From Pseudogracilibacillus sp037072025 (GTDB taxonomy: Bacteria; Bacillota; Bacilli; Bacillales; Amphibacillaceae): DNA of 64,000 nucleotides. The notes beneath the pieces were generated by a model. That model was given only the letters and a program-made list of their open reading frames with translations, did no database searches and was not told the origin of the DNA. The DNA lies in assembly GCF_037072025.1 (NCBI RefSeq), contig NZ_JAXHDD010000002.1:124001-188000 (forward strand), given 5' to 3'. The position numbers and the translations under genes are program-made. Below are positions 35,463 through 43,553 of the stretch, one piece after another (position 1 is the first letter of the stretch; each line of letters starts with the position of its first letter).

Positions 35463-37013
35463 GTGAAGGTTTTAGATGTTAAAAGTTTGGATAGTGGAAT
35501 GCAGTCTATTCAAAAAGATATAGAAACGATCCAAGCTCAAATCTCAGCGATTCAACGAGCTGTAAGAGGGATTACAGAATTAGAAGCAGAGTTAAAAGGC
35601 AAAACAGGGGAGGCAATCCGATCTTTTTATCAACATGTTCATCAAACGTTTCTTATTTTTCTACACCAATCATTAACCGATTATACGTTCATACTTAAAG
35701 ATATAAAAACATCTGTCAGTAATTTTGAAGGGGATAACAGTGGATTTCTCCATGAAGGTTTTATTAGCGAAGACGTTACAAATGGAATAGACAGAGCGGA
35801 GGAGATGACGTATGATTTAATTAACATAATTAATAAAGAAATGAACAGCGTCTCGGACATTATCTCCCTTAGCCCATTAAATATGGATGAGTTTAGCCAT
35901 TATGCAAGTAAAGGCAGAGAACATTCTACAAAAGTGATAGAAGAGTTGTACGAGCTCGATTATCAACAAACGAAAGATTTAGAAGGTGTAGATAAGGATC
36001 TCAATTTACTACAAAGCTATCTGAATGAAATGAAGATTACATATGGGGATAGTAGCGCCATCCCGAACTTCAACCCTTTGTCCGCATTTGAAATGCCGAC
36101 GTATAAGAAAGTGAAGGAAAAGGTGTTTGGAAAGTCAATTTCCATTCAGAGCGAAGATTTACGGCAACTGATAAATATGAAATACGATTTATATACATAT
36201 AAAGGTATTGGGCTCGGAATATGGGATATAGTTAGCGACATTGCTCAAGGTACTTACCAATTAATAACCGATCCCGAAAGTGTGGTAAATGAACTCGGTT
36301 ATATGATTTTACATCCTGTTGAAACTGGAAAATACATGATAGAAGCTATCATAAGTTCATTTGAACGGGATGTTATTAATGGAGACAATGAAAGCCGTGC
36401 CCGATGGACCACATATGCCGTTGGAACAGTGGCAGAAACTGTATTAGGCACAAAAGGTGTTTTTGCTGGATTACGGATTTCGCGAACAGGATCTAAAATA
36501 AGTAATATTAAATCAAAAGACGTAAATAACACTGGTCAATCAAACATTTTTTATTATCCCACAAACGATTTAGCATTCGCAGGGGTCTATGACACAGTGC
36601 CTTATAATGTGTATAATCTGAATAAAATAAAAGAACAATTAACAAAAGGTTCCACAAATCTGAATTTTAAGATGGATGGGAAGGGCACAAGTAAAAATAT
36701 TAAAAATTATAGAAAGACATTTTTTGATGAATACCCTGAACTTGAAGGAAGTGTGGTAGTTCATCATGCTATTGAGCAACAAGTTCTAAAAAAATATCCA
36801 AATCTGTTTACACTTGACGAAATTCATGCTCTAGAAAACCTTAGAGGAATACCAAAAAAAATAAACAGTGATATTCACTTATCAAAACTAAGAAAAGATT
36901 GGAATAGATTTTACAGAAATCACCCTAATCCTACAAAAGAAGAAATAATAAATTATATGATTGAGTTGGATAAAAAATATGGTGAAAATTTTAATCCACC
37001 AATAAAAAATTGA
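35463..37013 (+). CDS. LXG-domain polymorphic toxin with C-terminal HNH-like nuclease tip
   Basis: 517 residues from GTG 35463 (VKVLDVKSLDSGMQSI), the usual LXG N-terminus; the frame opens at 35427. Order: helical LXG domain (about 1-200), linker, pre-toxin TG segment (DESVV-like LGYMILHPVETGKYM to AETVLGTKGVF, about 265-350), the junction NDLAFAGVYDTVPYNVYN (about 370), and the toxin tip (about 415-517). The tip has VVHHAIEQQVLKKYP, NLRGIPKKINSDIHLSKL and RKDWNRFY, with a His-rich HNH/EndoVII-like pattern found in YobL/YxiD-type Bacillus toxins, several of which act as nucleases. Secreted by type VIIb; no secretion genes are in the window. The junction is repeated in the orphan cassettes downstream. 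Confidence 0.88.
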   Translation: MKVLDVKSLDSGMQSIQKDIETIQAQISAIQRAVRGITELEAELKGKTGEAIRSFYQHVHQTFLIFLHQSLTDYTFILKDIKTSVSNFEGDNSGFLHEGFISEDVTNGIDRAEEMTYDLINIINKEMNSVSDIISLSPLNMDEFSHYASKGREHSTKVIEELYELDYQQTKDLEGVDKDLNLLQSYLNEMKITYGDSSAIPNFNPLSAFEMPTYKKVKEKVFGKSISIQSEDLRQLINMKYDLYTYKGIGLGIWDIVSDIAQGTYQLITDPESVVNELGYMILHPVETGKYMIEAIISSFERDVINGDNESRARWTTYAVGTVAETVLGTKGVFAGLRISRTGSKISNIKSKDVNNTGQSNIFYYPTNDLAFAGVYDTVPYNVYNLNKIKEQLTKGSTNLNFKMDGKGTSKNIKNYRKTFFDEYPELEGSVVVHHAIEQQVLKKYPNLFTLDEIHALENLRGIPKKINSDIHLSKLRKDWNRFYRNHPNPTKEEIINYMIELDKKYGENFNPPIKN

Positions 37014-37040
37014 TGTATATATTGGGAAGGACGATAACTA

Positions 37041-37517
37041 ATGATATTATATTTTTTAGAACCAGAAGTGTCTGGTGGTCATGGCGAACATACAATTTAT
37101 GGAACAGAAGAGGATGTTGCAAAAGAGGGGATATCAGGGAAAATAAGGTTCTTGCATTATGAGTTTGAGGGGTGGCTAGGAGATGACCTTTTAGAGTCAA
37201 CACCTGCCTTTATCGTATCAAGAAATCTAGAAGATGAATTAAAAAAGAGTGAATTTAAAGATTATAAATTAGAAAAATGTCTGATAACTATGTCCGATGT
37301 ATTTATGGAACTGTATCCTAATAAAAAACTTCCTTCTTTTGCAAGGTTTATTCCCCTTGGTACTGTTGAAGTAGAAGGAGAGCATTTCAATAATTGGTCT
37401 GGACATCACTTTTGCCTATCATCAAAAGGAGAGCTTGTGGTAACTAAAAAGGCTTTAGACTTTTTAAAGAAATTTTCTATTAAATATTGTGATATTACAA
37501 GCCTAATACAATCATAA
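37041..37517 (+). CDS. Cognate immunity protein of the LXG toxin
   Basis: 158 residues, soluble, acidic, starting MILYFLEPEVSGGHGEHTIY, with FEGWLGDDLLES and ELYPNKKLPSFARF. Placed 27 bp after the toxin stop with GGGAAGGACG upstream, the invariable position of the immunity gene. The pattern resembles the immunity proteins paired with YxiD/YobL-type toxins (YxxD-like). Function is inferred from position and weak resemblance; it should bind the nuclease tip in the cytoplasm. Confidence 0.75.
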   Translation: MILYFLEPEVSGGHGEHTIYGTEEDVAKEGISGKIRFLHYEFEGWLGDDLLESTPAFIVSRNLEDELKKSEFKDYKLEKCLITMSDVFMELYPNKKLPSFARFIPLGTVEVEGEHFNNWSGHHFCLSSKGELVVTKKALDFLKKFSIKYCDITSLIQS

Positions 37518-37522
37518 CTCAA

Positions 37523-37563
37523 AATACCTTAGAGGACTTTTCATCCTCTAAGGTATTATTTTA
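37523..37563 (+). terminator. Terminator of the LXG operon
   Basis: AATACCTTAGAGGA pairs perfectly with TCCTCTAAGGTATT across 7 nt, followed by ATTTTAAT. Confidence 0.9.
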
Positions 37564-37565
37564 AT

Positions 37566-37836
37566 AGGGAGTGTCAAAGAAATAATTCGTTCAATTAGTA
37601 TGTAAAAATTGTGCTGGTAATTCATCTACTATCAAATTCATACGATACTTTCGCTTTCTCCCTGTCTTTATATATCTTTGCAACTTTCTCGTACAAAAGA
37701 ACGAATTACCTTATTTAAATGCTACTACCTTGATTAACTCCTAAACATCAATGTCTAGCACATTGCAAACCAATTCTTATGTTGATAGATAAACTCTGCC
37801 TATATTGTTTAAACAAAAAATGGTTAATCGTATTAA
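37566..37836 (-). other. Unassigned segment, possible transposase 3'-end relic
   Basis: No intact gene. One minus-strand frame near the left edge reads DELPAQFLHTN then a stop, and the edge itself (GGGAGTGTCAAAGAAATAAT) looks like an IS end following the LXG operon terminator. The family cannot be named. It separates the intact operon from the first orphan cassette. Confidence 0.3.
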
Positions 37837-38097
37837 GGCGTGGGCCAGTCATTTGAGAAAGGTCAATTAGGAATGACAAAGGACGACAAGCAAATGTCAA
37901 ATACTTGGTTGTTGGGGGAGAAAACAGGAAATGATAGAATATTTGACGCTGTTGCGGATAAAGATTTAGCGTTTAAAATAACAATTGCATTAAAAGAAAA
38001 TGAAGTAATGAGAGTATTATCAAAAATTGATCATAACGGAAATGTAAAAACTTATAGACTGGATGCAAATGGAAATATAATAGCAGAATGGCCATAA
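37837..38097 (+). pseudogene. Orphan PoNe-type DNase tip 1 (catalytic half missing)
   Basis: 86 codons starting GVGQSFEKGQLGMTKDDKQM and ending ..RLDANGNIIAEWP. This is the C-terminal half of a PoNe-type (PD-(D/E)xK fold) toxin tip, as seen by comparison with tip 3, where YVIDEAKFGKGQLGMTKD is present. Here the D-ExK half and any LXG module are gone, so it cannot be active. A possible GTG start at 37840 has no ribosome site. Confidence 0.75.
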
Positions 38098-38122
38098 TTT
38101 AATACAGGAGGAGTCCGTTGTA

Positions 38123-39355
38123 ATGAGAGATCATCTCTGTGTAGAAGGAAATTGTAAGGATGGATTAGAATACAAGCAAAAATTTATAAATTATTATAGT
38201 GATAGAATACAAAGTATTAAAGAAGATATTAAAAATGAGAATCAAAAGCTTCCTAAAGATAGCAAAAGTATTATCGAAGAATCTTATTTAAGCAATTTTT
38301 CATCTAAGATAGATGTGATTAGAGGAAAGTATTCTTTGGGACAAAGCAATATATCTATTGAAAACGATTTTAATTGTGCAATTAGTGATTTGGATTACAT
38401 AGGGAATAGAGAAGTTGCATATCTAAAACTACTTTGGGCTATATCTTTGGGACTTTTACTGGAAACAGATAAACAAAATATGAAAAGACTCGCCAAAATA
38501 GTTGAAAGACAGAATATGGAAGACTTCGTCGTTGATTATTTACTATTAGCTAGTGATATTGGTTGGAAAAAAGTAAGGAACATCTTTGAGAAGGAGGTCC
38601 CTTACACAAATACAAAAGAAATTATCGAACTCGCAGAAGCAGATAAAAAAGAGGCCTCTAAAAGACTTCAAACATACATGGAGAACGAATGGTTTCAGGG
38701 ACACTACGATTATGAGTGGAGAAATGCGCATAAAAGACGTGGATATCTAGGGTTCTGGAGCTTTGAAACAGCAGCCATCGCTAAAATCTTAAAGCTTGAT
38801 GACTCTACCCTTAAAGATAACAACCACTATCCGTATGATTTGGTGCATTACAAAAATTCTATGACATTTAAAGACTTTACGCTAAGTAAATATTTAATTG
38901 AGACGGACATAGAAGAACCTGAAGATTGGGAAGAAGGAATAGAAAACAATCCAGCATTAGAAAAAATTATTCCAATCAAATGGCATTCTTTTGTAAATGA
39001 ATTAATTTCAGATTATCAAACGTTGGATGACGATCAATTTTACGAAAAATATAAAGAACCAATGGAGTTAAACCAAATTTGGTTTTTTAAAGATGAGTAT
39101 AAAGAAGAAAACAAAGAAAAAAACCTATTAGGAAGTTTAATTGTTTTTGCCCTGACACAAAGAGACTTTATCTTGCAGCTGGATTATAAGGACGATTTAG
39201 AAGACTACGTTCATATTATAAAAAATTTCTGGAAGGAATCCGAGACGAAACTTATTCAATTCATGTTGGATAATGACCAAAATTATTATGCATTAGTACC
39301 CAAAGATGTAGACATAAGAAATATGTATGAAGTTATTGTTAAAGATGTAGGATAG
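38123..39355 (+). CDS. PoNi-type immunity protein 1 (DUF1910/DUF1911)
   Basis: 410 residues, intact. N-terminal helical domain (DUF1910-like, about 1-150) and C-terminal domain (DUF1911-like, about 165-310) with WFQGHYDYEWRNAHK, GFWSFETAAIAKIL and DNNHYPYDLVHYKNS. PoNi proteins neutralise PoNe DNases by blocking the active site. AGGAGGAG lies upstream. Its C-terminal 245 residues are about 95 per cent the same as those of proteins 2 and 3, while the first ~150 differ strongly. Cytoplasmic. Confidence 0.85.
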   Translation: MRDHLCVEGNCKDGLEYKQKFINYYSDRIQSIKEDIKNENQKLPKDSKSIIEESYLSNFSSKIDVIRGKYSLGQSNISIENDFNCAISDLDYIGNREVAYLKLLWAISLGLLLETDKQNMKRLAKIVERQNMEDFVVDYLLLASDIGWKKVRNIFEKEVPYTNTKEIIELAEADKKEASKRLQTYMENEWFQGHYDYEWRNAHKRRGYLGFWSFETAAIAKILKLDDSTLKDNNHYPYDLVHYKNSMTFKDFTLSKYLIETDIEEPEDWEEGIENNPALEKIIPIKWHSFVNELISDYQTLDDDQFYEKYKEPMELNQIWFFKDEYKEENKEKNLLGSLIVFALTQRDFILQLDYKDDLEDYVHIIKNFWKESETKLIQFMLDNDQNYYALVPKDVDIRNMYEVIVKDVG

Positions 39356-39388
39356 AGTGATACGTATCGGATGAAGTATTATTAGACA

Positions 39389-39427
39389 AGACCTTGATTG
39401 GGTAAAGTCCCTTCGAGGTCTTTTTGT
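39389..39427 (+). terminator. Terminator after PoNi 1
   Basis: AAGACCTTGA pairs (one G-T) with TCGAGGTCTT, then TTTG. The same terminator is repeated after PoNi 2 and PoNi 3. Confidence 0.85.
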
Positions 39428-39469
39428 TAGATTACCTAGTCCCTAATAAATAGACTTGAGCTTATGATC

Positions 39470-39756
39470 CTGGAAAAGGCACAGGAACAGCAATTCGAAT
39501 GTCTAAAAACATTTCGCGGCTGATCAGTATAAAAAATGGCAGCCCTGTTATCGGAGTAAACATATTCTCCAACATTCCCAAAAACGATTTAGCATTCGCA
39601 GGAGCCTATGACACAGTGCCTTATAATGTGTATAATCCGAATAAATTACTAGATCAAACCAAGTAGAAAGAGTATTATCAAGAGTTGGATAGTAATTGGA
39701 ATGTAAAAACTTATAGGCTTGATACAGATGGTAACAAATTAGGAGAATGGGCATAA
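39470..39756 (+). pseudogene. Orphan LXG junction plus PoNe C-terminal scrap (cassette 2)
   Basis: Reads AYDPGKGTGTAIRMSKNISR, then the junction NDLAFAGAYDTVPYNVYNPN, then DQTK and a stop. After a frame change it continues with KTYRLDTDGNKLGEWA, the last residues of a PoNe tip. Most of the toxin tip has been deleted. Junction DNA is nearly the same as that at 36565-36630 in the intact LXG gene. Confidence 0.8.
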
Positions 39757-39779
39757 TTTAACTGAGAGGAACCGGCTAA

Positions 39780-41012
39780 ATGAGAGATTATTTATGTAAA
39801 GAAGAAGATTGCAAAGAAGGAATAGAAATATACAGAGAAACTATCAAAGATAATCGAAAGAAGATTAAAAGTTTAGAAGAAGATATTAAAAATGGAATCC
39901 AAAGATATCCAAGAGATAACAGAGAAATTATAGAATTATCATATTTAGATAATTTACTATATGGAATGAATAATGTTAGGGCAAAATTTTCTATAGGAAA
40001 AAATGTCCATACAATAGAAAAAGATTTTGAAGAGGCGATTAATGATTTAGAAAATATAGGGAGGAAAGAAGTCGGCTATTTAAACTTACTTTGGACGATA
40101 TCTCTTGGCATTTTATTAGAAACCGACAAGCTAAACATGGAAAGACTCGCCAAAGTAATCGAAAGCCAGAATGTAGAAGACTTTGTCATAGATTACCTGC
40201 TATGTGCTAGCGATATTGGTTGGACAAAAATCAGGAACACTTATGATAAGGAAATTCCATATGCAAAAACGAAGGAAATTATCGAACTCGCAGAAGCAGA
40301 TAAAAAAGGGGCTTCTAAAAGACTTCAAACATACATGGAGAACGAATGGTTTCAAGGACACTACGATTACGAGTGGAGAAATGCGCATAAAGAACCTGGA
40401 TATGTGGGGTTCTGGAGTTTTGAAACTGCCGCCATCGCAAAAATATTAGAACTTGATGACTCTAGCCTCAAAGATAACAACCACTATCCATACGATTTGG
40501 CACATTATAAAAATTCTATGAAATTTAAAGACTTTACATTAAAAGAATATTTAATTGAGAGCGACACAGAAGAACCAGAAAATTGGGAAGAAGGAATAGA
40601 AAACAATCCAGCATTAGAAAAAATTATTCCAATTAAATGGCATTCTTTTGTAAATGAATTAATCCTAGATTATCAAACGTTGGATGACGACCAATTTTAT
40701 GAGAAATATAAAGAACCAATGGAGTTAGACCAAATTTGGTTTTTTAAAGATGAGTATAAAGAAGAAAACAAAGAAAAAAACCTGTTAGGAAGTTTAATTG
40801 TTTTTGCCCTAACACAAAGAGGCTTTATCCTGCAGCTGGATTATAAGGACGATTTAGAAGACTACGTTCATATTATAAAAAACTTCTGGAAGGACTCCGA
40901 GACGAAACTTATTCAATTCATGTTGGATAATGACCAAAATTATTATGCATTGGTACCCAAAGATGTAGACATAAGAAATATGTATGAAGTTATTGTTAAA
41001 GATGTAGGATAG
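39780..41012 (+). CDS. PoNi-type immunity protein 2 (DUF1910/DUF1911)
   Basis: 410 residues, intact, starting MRDYLCKEEDCKEGIEIYRE. Same two-domain layout as protein 1; the C-terminal part (WFQGHYDYEWRNAHKEPGY, GFWSFETAAIAKILELDDSS) is nearly identical to its neighbours, the N-terminal part is not. GAGAGGAA precedes the ATG, 23 bp after the toxin scrap's stop, the spacing of a former toxin-immunity pair. Confidence 0.85.
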   Translation: MRDYLCKEEDCKEGIEIYRETIKDNRKKIKSLEEDIKNGIQRYPRDNREIIELSYLDNLLYGMNNVRAKFSIGKNVHTIEKDFEEAINDLENIGRKEVGYLNLLWTISLGILLETDKLNMERLAKVIESQNVEDFVIDYLLCASDIGWTKIRNTYDKEIPYAKTKEIIELAEADKKGASKRLQTYMENEWFQGHYDYEWRNAHKEPGYVGFWSFETAAIAKILELDDSSLKDNNHYPYDLAHYKNSMKFKDFTLKEYLIESDTEEPENWEEGIENNPALEKIIPIKWHSFVNELILDYQTLDDDQFYEKYKEPMELDQIWFFKDEYKEENKEKNLLGSLIVFALTQRGFILQLDYKDDLEDYVHIIKNFWKDSETKLIQFMLDNDQNYYALVPKDVDIRNMYEVIVKDVG

Positions 41013-41045
41013 AGTGAAGCGTATCGGATAAAGTATTATTTAGAC

Positions 41046-41084
41046 AAGACCTTGATTGGGTAAAGTCCCTTCGAGGTCTTTTTG
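41046..41084 (+). terminator. Terminator after PoNi 2
   Basis: AAGACCTTGA / TCGAGGTCTT stem and T-run, the same as at 39389-39427. Confidence 0.85.
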
Positions 41085-41117
41085 TTAGATTACCTAGTTC
41101 CTAATAAATAGACTTGA

Positions 41118-41850
41118 GCTTATGGCCCTGGAAAAGGCACAGGCACAGCAATTCGAATGTCTAAAGACATTTCGCGTCTGAACAGTATAAAGAATGGCAG
41201 CCCTGTTATCGGAGTAAACATATTCTCCAACATTCCCAAAAACGATTTAGCATTCGCAGGGGCCTATGACACAGTGCCTTATAATGTGTATAATCCGAAT
41301 AAATTACTAGATCAATTATTAATGAAAAGTACAGGGAATGCTGGGAGTTGGAATAAGAAATAAGTGTAAATGATTTCAATCCAAAAACAGCCACAAATAA
41401 ACAAAAAGGAAACTATGGTGAAATCATATCTAGTGGCAATTTATTAATTAATCCAAGTCTAAAAGATGCTGGCTACGACTTAAAGCCAGTTGGAAGAGAT
41501 GCACCATCAAGCATTGATGATAAACTAACAAAAGGGAAAGACGAATTAAATGAAAATACAAATCCCGCTTCAAATATCAAATATGTGATAGATGAAGCGA
41601 AGTTCGGCAAAGGTCAATTAGGAATGACAAAGGACAACAAGTAAATGTCAAATACTTGGTTGTTGGGGGAGAAAACCATAAGGAATAGGACTTTAAAAGC
41701 CGTTGATGGAGATGAAGAATTAGCTGCTAAAATCATATGGGCATTAAAAAAGATGAAGTAGAAAGAGTTTTGTCAAAAGTTGATAGGAATGGGGAGGTAA
41801 AAACTATTAGACTGGATAAACGTGGTAATCAAATTGGTGACAGGCCATAA
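41118..41850 (+). pseudogene. Orphan LXG junction plus full-length PoNe tip 3, inactivated
   Basis: Starts AYGPGKGTGTAIRMSKDISR and NDLAFAGAYDTVPYNVYNPN, then NLL..LMKST and a stop at 41361-41363. A complete PoNe tip follows in another frame: GYDLKPVGRDAPSSIDDKL, then the catalytic core YVIDEAKFGKGQLGMTKDN, then K-stop-MSNTWLLGEKT where tip 1 has KQM (CAA to TAA at about 41642). A further frameshift lies near 41750, and it ends ..RLDKRGNQIGDRP. Three lesions make it a pseudogene, but the DNase fold is fully recognisable. Confidence 0.85.
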
Positions 41851-41874
41851 ATGAAGGAGGATTAATTAATTGCA

Positions 41875-43107
41875 ATGAGAGATTATCTGTGTAAAGAAGG
41901 TAATTGTGAAAAAGGATTGCGATTCTATAAATTAATGATTAAATTAAATACAGAAGATATAAAAAATATTAAAGAAGATATAGAAAATGGGATTCAAAAA
42001 CACCCTAGAGATAACCGAAGTATTCTTGAAATCTCCTATTTAGACATTTTTTCATCAATAATAGATACGATAAGAGGGAAATATTCTTTAGGAGAAAAAA
42101 TTAGTTTATTAGAAAATGACTTTAATAATGTATTTAGTAATTTAGATTATATAGGCAATAGAGAAGTACCCTATCTAACTCTACTTTGGGCAATATCTTT
42201 GGGAATATTGCTAGAAACGGACAAACAAAATATAAACAAGCTATCCGAGGTAGTGAAAAGACAGGACGTAGAGGATTTTGTGATTGATTACTTACTTTTT
42301 GCTTGTGATATTGGCTGGACACAAATAAGAAGCACTTATGATAAGGAAGTTCCATACCGTTATACTAGGGAAATTATCGAACTCGCAGAAACGGATAAAA
42401 AAGCAGCCTCTAAAAGACTTCAAACATACATGGGGAACGAATGGTTTCAGGGACACTACGATTACGAGTGGAGAAATGCGCATAAAGAACCTGGATATCT
42501 AGGATACTGGAGCTTTGAGACTGCCGCCATCGCAAAAATATTAGAACTTGATGACTCTAGCCTCAAAGATAACAACCACTATCCATACGATTTGGCACAT
42601 TATAAAAATTCTATGAAATTTAAAGACTTTACATTAAAAGAATATTTAATTGAGAGCGACACAGAAGAACCAGAAAATTGGGAAGAAGGAATAGAAAACA
42701 ATTCAGCATTAGAAAAAATTATTCCAATCAAATGGCATTCTTTTGTAAATGAATTAATTTCAGATTATCAAGCGTTGGATGACGATCAATTTTATGAGAA
42801 ATATAAAGAACCAATGGAGTTAGACCAAATTTGGTTTTTTAAAGATGACTACAAAGAAGAAAATAAAGAAAAAAACCTGTTAGGAAGTTTAATTGTTTTT
42901 GCCCTAACACAAAGAGACTTTATCCTACAGCTGGATTATAAGGACGATTTAGAAGACTACGTTCATATTATAAAAAATTTCTGGAAGGACTCCGAGACGA
43001 AACTTATTCAATTCATGTTGGATAATGACCAAAATTATTATGCATTAGTGCCCAAAGACGTAACCATCAGAAATATGTGTGAAGTTATTGTTAAAAATGT
43101 AGGATAG
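41875..43107 (+). CDS. PoNi-type immunity protein 3 (DUF1910/DUF1911)
   Basis: 410 residues, intact, starting MRDYLCKEGNCEKGLRFYKL. AAGGAGG lies 15 bp before the ATG. C-terminal block again nearly identical to proteins 1 and 2 (GYWSFETAAIAKILELDDSS), N-terminal ~150 residues distinct. Its former partner is tip 3, 25 bp upstream. All three immunity genes keep exactly the same length, unlike the toxin tips. Confidence 0.85.
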   Translation: MRDYLCKEGNCEKGLRFYKLMIKLNTEDIKNIKEDIENGIQKHPRDNRSILEISYLDIFSSIIDTIRGKYSLGEKISLLENDFNNVFSNLDYIGNREVPYLTLLWAISLGILLETDKQNINKLSEVVKRQDVEDFVIDYLLFACDIGWTQIRSTYDKEVPYRYTREIIELAETDKKAASKRLQTYMGNEWFQGHYDYEWRNAHKEPGYLGYWSFETAAIAKILELDDSSLKDNNHYPYDLAHYKNSMKFKDFTLKEYLIESDTEEPENWEEGIENNSALEKIIPIKWHSFVNELISDYQALDDDQFYEKYKEPMELDQIWFFKDDYKEENKEKNLLGSLIVFALTQRDFILQLDYKDDLEDYVHIIKNFWKDSETKLIQFMLDNDQNYYALVPKDVTIRNMCEVIVKNVG

Positions 43108-43138
43108 AGTGATACGTATCGGATGAAGTATTATTAGA

Positions 43139-43178
43139 CAAGACCTTGATTGGGTAAAGTCCCTTCGAGGTCTTTTTG
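43139..43178 (+). terminator. Terminator after PoNi 3
   Basis: Third copy of the AAGACCTTGA / TCGAGGTCTT terminator. Confidence 0.85.
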
Positions 43179-43209
43179 TTAGATTACCTAGTTCCTAGTA
43201 TAAGAAGTT

Positions 43210-43383
43210 GAATTTATCGGCCTTGGAAAAGGCGTAGGTACTGCAGTCCGAACATCAAGAAATATGTCACGAATGAATCAGCTTAATGGAGACCGTGCTC
43301 TAGCGATTGAAAAACTAGGTGTTTACACAACGATCATTGAAAATGATCGGTTACTCTCAAGAGAATACCAACCAACAGCGTAA
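43210..43383 (+). pseudogene. Fourth LXG junction remnant
   Basis: Reads EFIGLGKGVGTAVRTSRNMS then RMNQLNGDRALAIEK and ends at 43383. It corresponds to the GPGKGTGTAIRMSKNISR segment at the start of cassettes 2 and 3 but is more diverged and has lost the NDLAFAG junction. It marks the right end of the cassette array. Confidence 0.6.
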
Positions 43384-43553
43384 GGTTTAGTTTTAAGTGC
43401 TATTAAAGCTTTAAACATATTATTAAATACTAATAATTTAGTGCCATCCGATAAAGAAATATCATTATCATTTAAAAATAAAGCATGATTTTCCGTTGTA
43501 ATTGTTAACAGTATTGGGTCAAAAAACATATTCTTATCATTATAAAACTTCAT
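43323..43553 (-). CDS. Small hypothetical protein after the MFS gene
   Basis: 76 residues from ATG 43553 with CAGGTG six bases before it; overlaps the MFS stop by 14 bp, so it is coupled to that gene. Sequence MKFYNDKNMFFDPILLTITT, then NHALFLNDNDISLSDGTKLL. Its last ~20 codons run antisense through the fourth LXG remnant, so the C-terminus may be foreign and the gene truncated by the array. Not recognised. Confidence 0.4.
   Translation of the reverse strand: MKFYNDKNMFFDPILLTITTENHALFLNDNDISLSDGTKLLVFNNMFKALIALKTKPYAVGWYSLESNRSFSMIVV

Noticed and set aside
40204..40449. 81-codon second frame inside PoNi 2
   Set aside because: Lies in an alternate frame of a conserved gene, and the equivalent frame is not open in PoNi 1 and 3.
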